A stretch of DNA of 64,000 bases from Nostoc sp. FACHB-973 (GTDB lineage: Bacteria > Cyanobacteriota > Cyanobacteriia > Cyanobacteriales > Nostocaceae): the NCBI RefSeq assembly GCF_014698115.1, contig NZ_JACJSJ010000011.1:62001-126000 (forward strand), written 5' to 3'. The position numbers and the translations under genes were made by a program. Below the pieces are notes generated by a model that saw only the letters and a list, made by a program, of their open reading frames with translations, was not told the DNA's origin and did no database searches. How positions within the stretch are numbered: the first letter of the stretch is position 1; each line of letters opens with the position of its first letter. Positions 28,895 through 36,843 of this stretch are shown one piece after another.

Positions 28895-30943
28895 ATGAAC
28901 GAAAAAGTAAAATCGGGTTCGCGGAATGTTGCAATTGTTGGTCCTTATTTAAGTGGAAAAACTACTTTACTAGAAAGTTTGTTATTTGTCACAGGAGCGA
29001 TTTCTCGCAAAGGAAGTATTAAAGACAGCAATACAGTGGGAGATAGTGCTGCTGAGTCGCGCGATCGCCACATGAGTGTAGAAGTCAGCGCTGCTAGCAC
29101 TGAGTATAACGGTACTCGTTTCACTTTTGTTGATTGTCCTGGAAGTGTAGAATTTGCCCAAGAAACATACAATGCTTTAATAGGAGTCGATGCCGCAATT
29201 GTAGTTTGCGAACCGATACGCGATCGAGTACTCACCCTCGCCCCTCTATTTAAATTCCTCGACGATTGGGAAATTCCCCACATAGTCTTCGTCAACAAAA
29301 TGGATCGGGCAAATATCCATGTTTTAGAAACATTACACGCCCTGAAAGCAGTTTCCAGCCGTCCCCTAGTAGCGCATCAATATCCCATCATGCAAGGGGA
29401 ACAACTCACCGGCTTTATCGACATGGTGAGCGAACAAGCATATCAATATCATCCCGGCGCACCTGCTGACCCCATCCCCTTCCCCGAAAGTTTAAAAGAA
29501 GAAGAACATACAGCACGGGCAGAAATGCTCGAAGCCCTAGCAAATTTTGACGATCACTTACTCGAAGAACTTTTAGAAGATATCGAACCACCCCAAGAAG
29601 AAATTCTCAAAGATTTAAAAATGGAATTAGGGGCAGATTTAGTAGTCCCCGTTTTCTTTGGTGTGGCAGAACAAGATTATGGTGTTAGACCTTTAATAGA
29701 AGCGTTGTTACGGGAAGCCCCCGAACCAGAAACCACAGCAGAACGCCGCTTAAAAAACTTCAAAGGCAATACACCCATAGCCCAGGTACTCAAAACTTAC
29801 TACACTCCCCAAGGTGGCAAACTCTCCCTCGTGCGGGTTTGGCGGGGCAAATTAACCGATGGTCTTGTCCTCAATGGTGTTCGCACAGGTGGAATTTATC
29901 GTCTCATGGGACAACAACAGCAGTTTGTTAATGAAGCTGCTGCTGGTGAAATAGTTGCCTTGAGCCGTTTAGAAGGAATCAAGACCGGAGATACAATTTC
30001 CACAGAACAACCTTCAGCAATGCAACTACCCAAAGCTGAACAGTTGGAACCTGTGTATGCCCTCGCCATTACACCAGAAAAGCGCAACGATGAAGTTAAG
30101 CTCAGCGGTGCTATTACTAAGCTATTAGAAGAAGACTGTTCGCTGGCTTGGGAACAACACGGCGACACCCACGAAGTTATCCTCTGGGGCCAAGGCGAAA
30201 TTCATTTGCAAGTCGCCTTAGATAGACTGCGCCGCAAATATAACTTGCCGATGACAACCCACTTACCGCAAGTGCCTTACAAAGAAACCATCCGCAAAAC
30301 AGTGGCTTCAGTTCATGGACGGTACAAACACCAAAGCGGTGGCCACGGTCAATTTGGTGATGTTTTCCTCGAAATCAAGCCCCTACCACGCGGCGAAGGA
30401 TTTAACTTTAATGAAACCATCGTCGGCGGCGTAGTTCCGAGACAGTACATCCCCGGCGTAGAAATGGGCGTGCGGGAATTTCTGGCACACGGGCCTCTGG
30501 GCTTCCCTGTGGTGGATGTGGCGGTAACTTTGACTAACGGTTCTTACCACAACGTTGATAGTTCCGAACAAGCCTTTAAGCAAGCCGCCCGATTAGCAAT
30601 GCAAACGGGGATACCCCAAGCGCAACCCACCTTATTAGAACCAATTCTGCGGATAGAAGTGACAACACCGAGCGAATTTACCTCCAAAGTGTTGCAACTG
30701 CTGAGTGGTAGACGGGGACAAATTTTAGGCTATGAAGGCAGAAACGATTGGCAAGGCTGGGATAATGTAGTTGCATACTTGCCACAAGCAGAGATGCAAG
30801 ACTTTATTGTAGAGTTGCGATCGCTCACCTTAGGCGTTGGTTCCTTCCACTGGCAGTATGACCATTTGCAGGAAGTACCCGAAAAACTCGCCGAACGTGT
30901 CTTAGCTGGCAATGGCAACGGTGGTAACGGTAACGGCAAATAA
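28895..30943 (+). CDS. Elongation factor G-like GTPase
   Basis: A protein of 682 residues from ATG 28895, chosen because AGGGAGG lies 5 bases before it. It has all EF-G domains: GTPase (P-loop GPYLSGKTT, NKMDR), domain II, and the ribosome-mimic domains III-V (PYKETIRKTV, GGVVPRQYIPGVE, GRRGQILGYEGR). It departs from true EF-G in the switch II motif, DCPGSVEF instead of DTPGHVDF, and in switch I, where RGIT is RHMS. It therefore belongs with the EF-G-like paralogues rather than the translocase fusA. Its 3' end is duplicated twice downstream. A Gly-Asn tail (GNGNGGNGNGK) closes the protein. Confidence 0.85.
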   Translation: MNEKVKSGSRNVAIVGPYLSGKTTLLESLLFVTGAISRKGSIKDSNTVGDSAAESRDRHMSVEVSAASTEYNGTRFTFVDCPGSVEFAQETYNALIGVDAAIVVCEPIRDRVLTLAPLFKFLDDWEIPHIVFVNKMDRANIHVLETLHALKAVSSRPLVAHQYPIMQGEQLTGFIDMVSEQAYQYHPGAPADPIPFPESLKEEEHTARAEMLEALANFDDHLLEELLEDIEPPQEEILKDLKMELGADLVVPVFFGVAEQDYGVRPLIEALLREAPEPETTAERRLKNFKGNTPIAQVLKTYYTPQGGKLSLVRVWRGKLTDGLVLNGVRTGGIYRLMGQQQQFVNEAAAGEIVALSRLEGIKTGDTISTEQPSAMQLPKAEQLEPVYALAITPEKRNDEVKLSGAITKLLEEDCSLAWEQHGDTHEVILWGQGEIHLQVALDRLRRKYNLPMTTHLPQVPYKETIRKTVASVHGRYKHQSGGHGQFGDVFLEIKPLPRGEGFNFNETIVGGVVPRQYIPGVEMGVREFLAHGPLGFPVVDVAVTLTNGSYHNVDSSEQAFKQAARLAMQTGIPQAQPTLLEPILRIEVTTPSEFTSKVLQLLSGRRGQILGYEGRNDWQGWDNVVAYLPQAEMQDFIVELRSLTLGVGSFHWQYDHLQEVPEKLAERVLAGNGNGGNGNGK

Positions 30944-30989
30944 TTTTGGATTTTGGATTTTAGATTTTTGATTAATCTAAAATCAACCA

Positions 30990-31016
30990 TAGCCCGAAAC
31001 TTTTAGCTTCGGGCTA
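30990..31016. terminator. Hairpin between EF-G-like gene and hicA
   Basis: TAGCCCGAA pairs with TTCGGGCTA around a 9-base loop, placed between two convergent genes. It can serve both. Confidence 0.55.
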
Positions 31017-31022
31017 ATAACT

Positions 31023-31226
31023 TTACTCTATATCTTCTTGGGTAAGACCTGCATCCTTGAGCAGTCCTTTCAGGGTTCCAATGGGTAAATCACGATTGCC
31101 ATGAACAGGAATAGAGATAATGACACCTTCCTTAGCATAAATATGGTGACTGCCAGTAATCCGTTTTAAGTTCCAGCCATACCGTTCAACGATTTTACAT
31201 AAGGCTTTGCCGGAAACAGATTTCAT
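31023..31226 (-). CDS. hicA: HicA toxin (mRNA interferase)
   Basis: A 67-residue dsRBD-like protein of the HicA family. The conserved histidine lies in RITGSHHIYAKEG (about residues 26-29), the catalytic site for translation-independent mRNA cleavage, and the C-terminus has the usual LPIGTLKGLLKDAGL. The start overlaps the hicB stop (ATGA), so antitoxin is translated first. The pair lies between the EF-G-like gene and a duplicated fragment of its 3' end. Confidence 0.92.
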   Translation of the reverse strand: MKSVSGKALCKIVERYGWNLKRITGSHHIYAKEGVIISIPVHGNRDLPIGTLKGLLKDAGLTQEDIE

Positions 31227-31423
31227 AGGGATAGTTCAATCAGCTGTTTATCAGGTTCAAGTTCTTCCTGCTGACTAGCAACTTCAAGCCAACCCTGGAT
31301 TGCATCTTTAAGCATTTCTAACAAATGTTCGTAGCTTTCTCCCCAAGTGTGACATCCTGGTAAAGCCGGTACAGAAGCACACCAAACACCGTCTTCTTGC
31401 CAGATAACCGCCTTAATTTTCAT
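31223..31423 (-). CDS. hicB: HicB antitoxin
   Basis: A 66-residue HicB-fold protein (MKIKAVIWQEDGVWCASVPALPGCHTWGES...), partial RNase H-like, which blocks HicA. Gene order hicB then hicA, with a 4-base overlap. It lacks a separate C-terminal DNA-binding domain, so autoregulation, if any, must use another route. Confidence 0.92.
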   Translation of the reverse strand: MKIKAVIWQEDGVWCASVPALPGCHTWGESYEHLLEMLKDAIQGWLEVASQQEELEPDKQLIELSL

Positions 31424-31475
31424 AATAAATCTGTTGCATTCTCGTGTTGTAAATCTTAGCGTAACTACATTTTAT

Positions 31476-31616
31476 AGTTGCGTAGGCTTTGCCCGCCGTA
31501 GGCATTGCTCTGGCGTTACTTCCTTCCACTGGGAGTATGATCATTTGCAGGAAGTTTCGGAAAAACTCGCCCAACGTGTCATAGCTGGCAATGGCAACGG
31601 TGGTAACGGGAAGTAA
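31476..31616 (+). pseudogene. Relic copy 2 of the EF-G-like 3' end
   Basis: Bases 31511-31616 repeat the last part of the EF-G-like gene (30833-30943) with about ten substitutions and a 6-base deletion; the translation SFHWEYDHLQEVSEKLAQRV...GNGGNGK is still readable up to the stop. Upstream AGTTGCG (31476-31482) also matches, after which a TAGGCTTTGCCCGCCGTAGG repeat (31483-31506) interrupts the copy. No start of its own. Confidence 0.85.
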
Positions 31617-31626
31617 TTTTAGATTA

Positions 31627-31755
31627 TATAGTTGCGATCGCTCCTACGTTGCTTCTTTCCACTGGGAATAAAACTATTTTCAACAATTGTCAGAAAAGCT
31701 TGCCGAACGTTTCATTCACAGCAATGGCAATGGTAGTAACGGGAACGCCAACTAA
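31627..31755 (+). pseudogene. Relic copy 3 of the EF-G-like 3' end
   Basis: AGTTGCGATCGCT...CTTTCCACTGGGAATAA...GCAATGGCAATGG aligns with the same 3' segment, more decayed, with an in-frame stop after SFHWE. It follows copy 2 directly in the same orientation. Confidence 0.8.
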
Positions 31756-31774
31756 TATCTGATTTATTTCAAAT

Positions 31775-31809
31775 AAAAGCCCTGCACTTAAGCGGTACAG
31801 GGCTTTTTG
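31775..31809. terminator. Strong bidirectional terminator
   Basis: AAAAGCCCTG pairs with CAGGGCTTTTT around a 13-base loop, with A-run and T-run on both sides. It lies just past the stop of the minus-strand gene at 31810 and after the relic copies. Confidence 0.8.
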
Positions 31810-32280
31810 CTAATGAATATTTAATATATTTTGGACGTGCTGTTGAAACGCTAATCCTTCTGTCTTCCACCGTTCTTGAAATGCTTGTAATTTTTCCAAT
31901 CTTATTGCTTTTCCATTGGGAGGGAATTTAATACCACAACCAAATACTGTATTCGTATCTGGAGGATTATCCCAGTTATCAGTCATCCAAACCACCTGGA
32001 CAATCCGATAAATATTAAATTTATCACCAGCATTTTTATCAGGATAAAGTTGATTGTTCAGCATTTGAACAATGTGCGTTACTTTGCTACGTTGTCTTAA
32101 AATCATTAGTTCACCTTCTTGTGGCGTCTTGGCATTTATTTCGTCTCTACATTTTAAATTTCTCCAATGTAAGGTAAAAATCTTTAATTCTGGATATATA
32201 GGAGCTATGTTTTCATAAGCCCAACGTTCACTACTTAAAGGTTTTACGTTTTTAGTCCAAATTAATCGATTTAAATCCAT
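31810..32280 (-). CDS. Hypothetical protein
   Basis: A 156-residue soluble protein (begins MDLNRLIWTKNVKPLSSERWAY). It is rich in aromatic and charged residues with mixed alpha/beta character (LMILRQRSKVTHIVQMLNNQ, FNIYRIVQVVWMTDNW). The RQRSKVTHIVQ stretch has a flavour of PUA/EVE-like modified-base readers, but I cannot support that assignment. ATG start at 32280; strong terminator at its end. It sits among accessory genes (hicBA, Uma2). Confidence 0.65.
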   Translation of the reverse strand: MDLNRLIWTKNVKPLSSERWAYENIAPIYPELKIFTLHWRNLKCRDEINAKTPQEGELMILRQRSKVTHIVQMLNNQLYPDKNAGDKFNIYRIVQVVWMTDNWDNPPDTNTVFGCGIKFPPNGKAIRLEKLQAFQERWKTEGLAFQQHVQNILNIH

Positions 32281-32468
32281 AACTATTTCTCAATCTTGTT
32301 TTACTAAAGAAGCTACAGTTATAGTTTTCCCTAAAATTTCGCTAAAGTAACAAAACTTTGTTGTTGCACATATCATAAATAAAACAATTGACAGTCTAAG
32401 ATTATTTATTGCTAGGATAGTTACATCTTGACTTTTACAATCTAAACCTTAAATTTCAATGGTAAGTG

Positions 32469-33122
32469 ATGGTAACACTGCAATTACAACAATTAAGTGT
32501 GCCGCCGGGACATAGAGTAATACTCCACGATGTTAGCTGGCAAGAATTTGAGGCGATTTTAGCAGAACTTGGCAACCATCGAGCCACTCGATTGGCTTAT
32601 AGCTACGGAACTTTGGAGATGAGAATGCCATTACCGAAGCATGAAAAAGCCAAAGTAATCATTGGAGATTTGGTAAAAATTCTGCTGGAAGAGTTAGAAA
32701 TTGATTGTGAGACATTTGGCTCAACCACTTTCAAACGTGAAGATATGGCTGTTGGTGTAGAGCCTGATGATTCTTTCTACATTCAAAATCATGCTCGGAT
32801 GATTGGGAAAGAACGAATAGACTTAAAAGTTGACCCACCACCTGATCTTGCAATTGAAGTTGATGTTACTTCCAAAACCCAATTAGATGCTTATGAAGCG
32901 CTAGGAGTTCCTGAACTTTGGCGATATGAAAATGGGAAGCTACAAATTAATATTCTTCAGAATGGCAAATATATTGAGTCTGAAATTAGTCCTACTTTTC
33001 CCAACTTGCCTATTTTTGAAGCAATTCCCAGTTTTGTCGAACAGAGCAGAACTGTAGGTAGAAGTCCAACACTTAGAGCATTTAGGCAATGGGTAAGAGA
33101 GGAAATTCAAAATAATTCGTAA
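32469..33122 (+). CDS. Uma2 family endonuclease (DUF820)
   Basis: A protein of about 217 residues of the Uma2 PD-(D/E)XK family, very numerous in cyanobacteria. The core shows GVEPDDSFYI and PPPDLAIEVDVTSKT, which give the D...E-x-D/K nuclease signature. A GTG 3 bases upstream is an alternative start. Family members are often accessory and of unknown target; several are tied to mobile elements. The stop TAA lies inside an AATTCGTAA repeat, so the last residues NNS come from that repeat. Confidence 0.88.
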   Translation: MVTLQLQQLSVPPGHRVILHDVSWQEFEAILAELGNHRATRLAYSYGTLEMRMPLPKHEKAKVIIGDLVKILLEELEIDCETFGSTTFKREDMAVGVEPDDSFYIQNHARMIGKERIDLKVDPPPDLAIEVDVTSKTQLDAYEALGVPELWRYENGKLQINILQNGKYIESEISPTFPNLPIFEAIPSFVEQSRTVGRSPTLRAFRQWVREEIQNNS

Positions 33123-33167
33123 TGGGCTACACCCCGCTACGCTAACGTAATTCGTAATTCGTAATTA
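33123..33167 (+). repeat. GGGCTACACCCCGC and AATTCGTAA repeats
   Basis: GGGCTACACCCCGCTACGC is followed by three AATTCGTAA units directly after the Uma2 stop. The same AATTCGTAA family closes the gene at 62242. Confidence 0.75.
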
Positions 33168-33187
33168 GACCAAAAATATTTACTCAT

Positions 33188-33222
33188 AGATACCCGACTT
33201 CTTAAAAAAAGTCGGGTATCTT
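33188..33222. terminator. AGATACCCGACTT hairpin, copy 1
   Basis: AGATACCCGACTT pairs with AAGTCGGGTATCTT around a short A-rich loop, between convergent genes. An equal-core copy lies at 34957-34990, so the PstS-like/PspA-like gene pair is bracketed by two copies. Confidence 0.65.
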
Positions 33223-33241
33223 GTCTCTCACGAATGATCAA

Positions 33242-34123
33242 TCAATTATCTAAAATCATCGCTTGCTGTCCTTGAGCCGAAGTTGCATAACCTAAAAATG
33301 CTTGAACTCCAGGACTAGCAGGATTTTTATAGACATAATATAACTGCCGTTGGTAGGGATAACCACTTGCATCTGGCGTTAACCCGTCAATTGGAACAAA
33401 TCGCACTGTTTGCTGATTAGCAACCTGTGCAAAAGTAGCATAGCCGATGCCATCAGTTCCTAAAGCTTGGAGTAGGGGAGTTGTGGCGTCTCGTTGCAAT
33501 GTTGTGATGTTTGGTGTAGTGCCAAAATTAGCTCCTTTTAGCACTATTTCCTGAAATGCTTGATGGGTTCCACTAACTGCTGGTCGATTAATAACTCGGA
33601 TAGTTCCATTGTTACCACCTACGGCTGACCAGTTGTTAATTTTGCCCTGAAAAATATCTGCGGCTTGGGCGCTGGTTAATCCTTGATTGAAAGGATTTGC
33701 TTTGCCAACCACAAGAGCGATCGCATCTGTTGTCACAGGTACCGCCACTAGTCCCTGACTCTGTTCTTGTGCAGTCAAGGGTCGAGATACCGCTGCAATA
33801 TCCGTTTTACCTGCTAACAAATCCGTGATACCATTTTGAGAACCATTGGCACTAGTAACAACATTTGCACCCGGAAATTGCCTCTCAAAAGTTCTTTTGA
33901 GATTTTGGTTAATTGTCACCATGCTCGTAGAACCGTCTATTTTCACGGTAGTACCGCTTGGTAGTGAACTTGGGGGTGGGAAACTAGTAGAGGGTGTGTT
34001 GCTTGCGGAGGTAACATTACTTGGTACTGGTTCCCGCTTGAAAAAGAACCAGTAGCCACCACCGATTAAAGCGAAAAAAATCAGGATAAAAACAATTGGA
34101 GGAGGAGCGTTTTTTTGACTCAT
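33242..34123 (-). CDS. Membrane-anchored PstS-like substrate-binding protein
   Basis: A 293-residue protein with one N-terminal membrane anchor (residues 8-28), a Pro/Ser-rich linker and a type 2 periplasmic binding fold (about 57-293). The phosphate-site motifs of PstS are recognisable: VKIDGSTSM (about 60-68) and RPAVSGTHQAF, the R-x3-SGT signature. No transporter genes are nearby, so the protein is more likely a sensor or scavenger than part of an importer. It is followed upstream on the same strand by a PspA-like gene with 6 bases between, so they form one operon. Two other PstS-like domains lie within 8 kb, fused to CHAT proteases. Confidence 0.88.
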   Translation of the reverse strand: MSQKNAPPPIVFILIFFALIGGGYWFFFKREPVPSNVTSASNTPSTSFPPPSSLPSGTTVKIDGSTSMVTINQNLKRTFERQFPGANVVTSANGSQNGITDLLAGKTDIAAVSRPLTAQEQSQGLVAVPVTTDAIALVVGKANPFNQGLTSAQAADIFQGKINNWSAVGGNNGTIRVINRPAVSGTHQAFQEIVLKGANFGTTPNITTLQRDATTPLLQALGTDGIGYATFAQVANQQTVRFVPIDGLTPDASGYPYQRQLYYVYKNPASPGVQAFLGYATSAQGQQAMILDN

Positions 34124-34129
34124 AACTTT

Positions 34130-34843
34130 TTACTCTGGTACTTTTTCAATACTTGATTCAGCTAACATCTGCAAACGACGAGATACTTCGTCATCTACAG
34201 TCATACGTTCTATTTCTGCTTGGAGTTTTTCAGTTGGGTTTTCAGATATTTCAGCTAAAGCGCCTGTTTTTAAATTCCGCCGCTCAACTGCACTTTTAGC
34301 TTTTTCAAAGTCACTTTTAGCAGAACCAATGTCAAATTCATTATTGACTTTGGCAATCATTGCGAGTGCTTCGTTCACCTCTGACATATCTTTCATATTT
34401 TGCATGTCAGCTTTGTAGGCTTCTAGCTTCATGCGCTCTCGATTTAGCTTGTCTTTGGAAGCATTTACAGCCGATTCGGCTTGCTTGACTAACTCCTCCA
34501 ACTTCGGCAAGATTTGCTCTGTCTGAATTGCTTTGGTCATTGCCATCCGCGCTGCTTCTGGATTACCACTGCGCTGAGCAATATTTGCTTGCTGTTCTAA
34601 AGTCCTTAATTCTTTGACTTTTGTCTCATATTTGTTTTTGGCTGTTTTGTAAGAACCTTCTTGCATAGCAACAGCTTCAGCCAGCTTTTGGACGGATTCT
34701 TGCATTGATTGAAGTGATTCTTCAGCTACGGCAACAGCTACTTTACCACCAGATTCTATCGGCATTCCCCATAGCCAATTCCAAGTACCGACTATGGTTC
34801 GTCCGGCTTTTTCACCCATTAACCAGTACATAACTTTTTTCAT
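34130..34843 (-). CDS. PspA/IM30-like coiled-coil protein
   Basis: A 237-residue protein that is almost entirely helical and coiled-coil (residues 45-185), with KVKELRTLEQQANIAQRSGN and heptads like those of PspA/Vipp1. The N-terminus (VMYWLMGEKAGRTIVGTWNWLWGMP) could form the amphipathic membrane-binding helix. PspA-family proteins form rings or rods that stabilise damaged membranes. It is shorter and more divergent than housekeeping Vipp1, so it is likely a specialised paralogue. First gene of the two-gene operon with the PstS-like protein. Confidence 0.75.
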   Translation of the reverse strand: MKKVMYWLMGEKAGRTIVGTWNWLWGMPIESGGKVAVAVAEESLQSMQESVQKLAEAVAMQEGSYKTAKNKYETKVKELRTLEQQANIAQRSGNPEAARMAMTKAIQTEQILPKLEELVKQAESAVNASKDKLNRERMKLEAYKADMQNMKDMSEVNEALAMIAKVNNEFDIGSAKSDFEKAKSAVERRNLKTGALAEISENPTEKLQAEIERMTVDDEVSRRLQMLAESSIEKVPE

Positions 34844-35227
34844 ATATCACACTCAGAGTGGTTTTAATTCAGATACAGCAAGTTTTATGCTTGGCACTCT
34901 TATTAGATTCACAGGCAGTATTTTTATTTTTATGAAATGATTTACTCTAGAAGCTCAGATACCCGACTTTTCTAAGAAGTCGGGTATCTTCTTGTTGACA
35001 ACCGAATCAAGGCAAATCCTTGAGAGAAAAGGCTTTTGGGTTTTAGCCTAACTTCGTGCGATGCTCTCTATGAATTTTCTCTAGCAATAAAATAAAAACT
35101 TTTTGATATTTGTAACATCCACAAGTAATAAGTGAATTCAAAATCAGGTAAACTCAAGCAGCAAAAGCTTTTTTGTCTTTCGGGTAAATAGTTAATACCC
35201 CCATAGCAGCTTGGGAGAAAAATCGTT
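34844..35227. other. Divergent promoter region of the CHAT locus
   Basis: About 380 bases between the PspA-like gene (minus) and the sigma-like gene (plus). It holds the second AGATACCCGACTT hairpin at 34957-34990. No further ORF. Confidence 0.6.
34957..34990. terminator. AGATACCCGACTT hairpin, copy 2
   Basis: Same 13-base arms as the hairpin at 33188-33222, with a different loop. It lies upstream of the PspA-like gene, so it is not at a gene end; it is a repeat or a boundary signal rather than a simple terminator. Confidence 0.55.
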
Positions 35228-35920
35228 GTGGATGAACAACTTAAAAAACTAATTGATGAGGTATGCTGCTACCCAGACCCCAGTCCAGAGAGGCAGAAAG
35301 CGTTAAACAGACTCCTTCTGTTTATTCAACAACTCCCTGGTATTTATAAATCTGGGCACCAAGACTATTTAGAAGCTTTAAATCTAACTTGGGAATGGGT
35401 GAGCCGGAAGATTTGTGCATTTGAAGCGCGATCGCCTTCTTTACAACAAAGCCTAGTAATCTGGATTAATGGCTTTCTCAAGTGGCGAATTAAAGATTTA
35501 TACATCTCAGACAGTAATTATACTATTAGTTTAGACAGACTTACCCGTAACGATGAGGGCGACGAAACAAGCCTGCTGAATATCTTGCCAGACCGTCACT
35601 CACAAAGTATTACCTTAGATTTACTGGATATCAAAATTGCCCAAATCCAAGAAAATCAGCGTCAGTGCCTTGGAAAACGCATCTGGCAATACATTGAGCA
35701 AGATGAAGAAGGTAAATTAACAGCTAGTCATCTGCGAAAAAAACCAGAATGCCATTGTCAGTTATTGGCAATGCGCTTACTTGTGGAAAATCCACCTCAT
35801 AAAATCTCTGATATTGCTAGAGATTTAAATATAAGCAATCAAACTCTTTACTCTCACTGGAAGAAAAATTGTCTTCCCCTGTTAAGAGAAATTGGAATTA
35901 ATTTCGGATATGACCAATGA
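35228..35920 (+). CDS. Sigma-70-like regulator
   Basis: A 230-residue protein. The segment DYLEALNLTWEWVSRKICAF...VIWINGFLKWRIKDLY resembles sigma region 2, and the C-terminus (KISDIARDLNISNQTLYSHWKKNCLPLL) is a helix-turn-helix like region 4. It matches the unusual sigma-like proteins that precede DUF1822 and CHAT genes in filamentous cyanobacteria. It may drive its own operon. GTG start at 35228; its stop overlaps the next ATG by ATGA, so translation is coupled. Whether it is an active sigma factor is unproven. Confidence 0.72.
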   Translation: MDEQLKKLIDEVCCYPDPSPERQKALNRLLLFIQQLPGIYKSGHQDYLEALNLTWEWVSRKICAFEARSPSLQQSLVIWINGFLKWRIKDLYISDSNYTISLDRLTRNDEGDETSLLNILPDRHSQSITLDLLDIKIAQIQENQRQCLGKRIWQYIEQDEEGKLTASHLRKKPECHCQLLAMRLLVENPPHKISDIARDLNISNQTLYSHWKKNCLPLLREIGINFGYDQ

Positions 35921-36822
35921 GTAGCACACAATCACATGTTTTAAGCGTCCCTCTCCCTCCAAATGCCCACCGTTGGGCTGAGGAATTTGCCGTCCAGCAA
36001 GATAACCCCCAAAAGGGAAAACAAGTTTATCTTAATACCCTAGCCGTTTATGCCGTTCACAGTTATCTCAAATGGCTAAACATTCAAACAGCCCTAAATC
36101 AAGGCGATAGCTGGCATCGCGGTTTAAGGGCGATTTTTGATGTTGCTGACTTAGTGTTGCCTGGTGTTGGCAAACTCGAATGTCGTCCGGTGCTACCGGG
36201 TGAAGTTGCCATCGTCTTACCTCCGACGATGACACAAGACCGCATTGGTTATGTAGCAGTTCAGTTTAGTCAGCAGTTAGATTATGTAGAATTACTGGGA
36301 TTTACCCCAGCAGTGACGATGACTGAATCACCACAAATACTGGAAATAGGACAATTACAATCTTTTGATGCTCTTTTGGAGATTATACATAGGCGTTCGC
36401 TATTGGTAAATCTGCGTCAATGGGTGACGGGAATCTTCCAAGCAGATTGGCAACCCCCAGAGTTAGTGTTTGCTAACAATTTCAGAAGCAGTACTACAAT
36501 GACTCGCCCTTCCACAAATTCCATCAGTCGGGCAAAAGTGATTGACTTAGGCAGACAAGTGCTGTTGTTAGTGCAGTTAACTCCCACCGACAGTGAAGTT
36601 TTCGACATTCGCCTGCGGGTTTATCCGGGTGATGATGCTATTCATCTACCAGCTTCTTTACAACTGATAGTCCTTGATACAGATGGAAACACTGGCATGG
36701 AAGTGCAAGCAAGAAGCTCAGATGATTGGATGCAACTAGAGTTTAGCTGCCAACACGAGGAAAAATTCAGTGTCAAGATAGTGTTAGGGGAAACAAGTCT
36801 GATGGAAGAGTTTGTTGTTTAA
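35917..36822 (+). CDS. DUF1822 family protein
   Basis: A 301-residue protein of the cyanobacterial DUF1822 family: PLPPNAHRWAEEFAVQQ at the N-terminus, YLNTLAVYAVHSYLKWL, and LECRPVLPGEVAIVLPP. No enzymatic motif is visible; it is rich in beta-strands and soluble. The family is regularly found between sigma-like and CHAT genes, so it is probably an adaptor or regulatory partner. Overlaps the sigma-like gene by 4 bases and is 21 bases before the CHAT gene. Confidence 0.85.
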   Translation: MSSTQSHVLSVPLPPNAHRWAEEFAVQQDNPQKGKQVYLNTLAVYAVHSYLKWLNIQTALNQGDSWHRGLRAIFDVADLVLPGVGKLECRPVLPGEVAIVLPPTMTQDRIGYVAVQFSQQLDYVELLGFTPAVTMTESPQILEIGQLQSFDALLEIIHRRSLLVNLRQWVTGIFQADWQPPELVFANNFRSSTTMTRPSTNSISRAKVIDLGRQVLLLVQLTPTDSEVFDIRLRVYPGDDAIHLPASLQLIVLDTDGNTGMEVQARSSDDWMQLEFSCQHEEKFSVKIVLGETSLMEEFVV

Positions 36823-36843
36823 AACAAACAAAAGGAGACAACA

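Noticed and set aside
31434..31616. Open frame of 60 codons reading SFHWEYDHLQEV
   Set aside because: It is the duplicated 3' end of the EF-G-like gene joined to repeat sequence, not an independent gene; reported as a pseudogene fragment.
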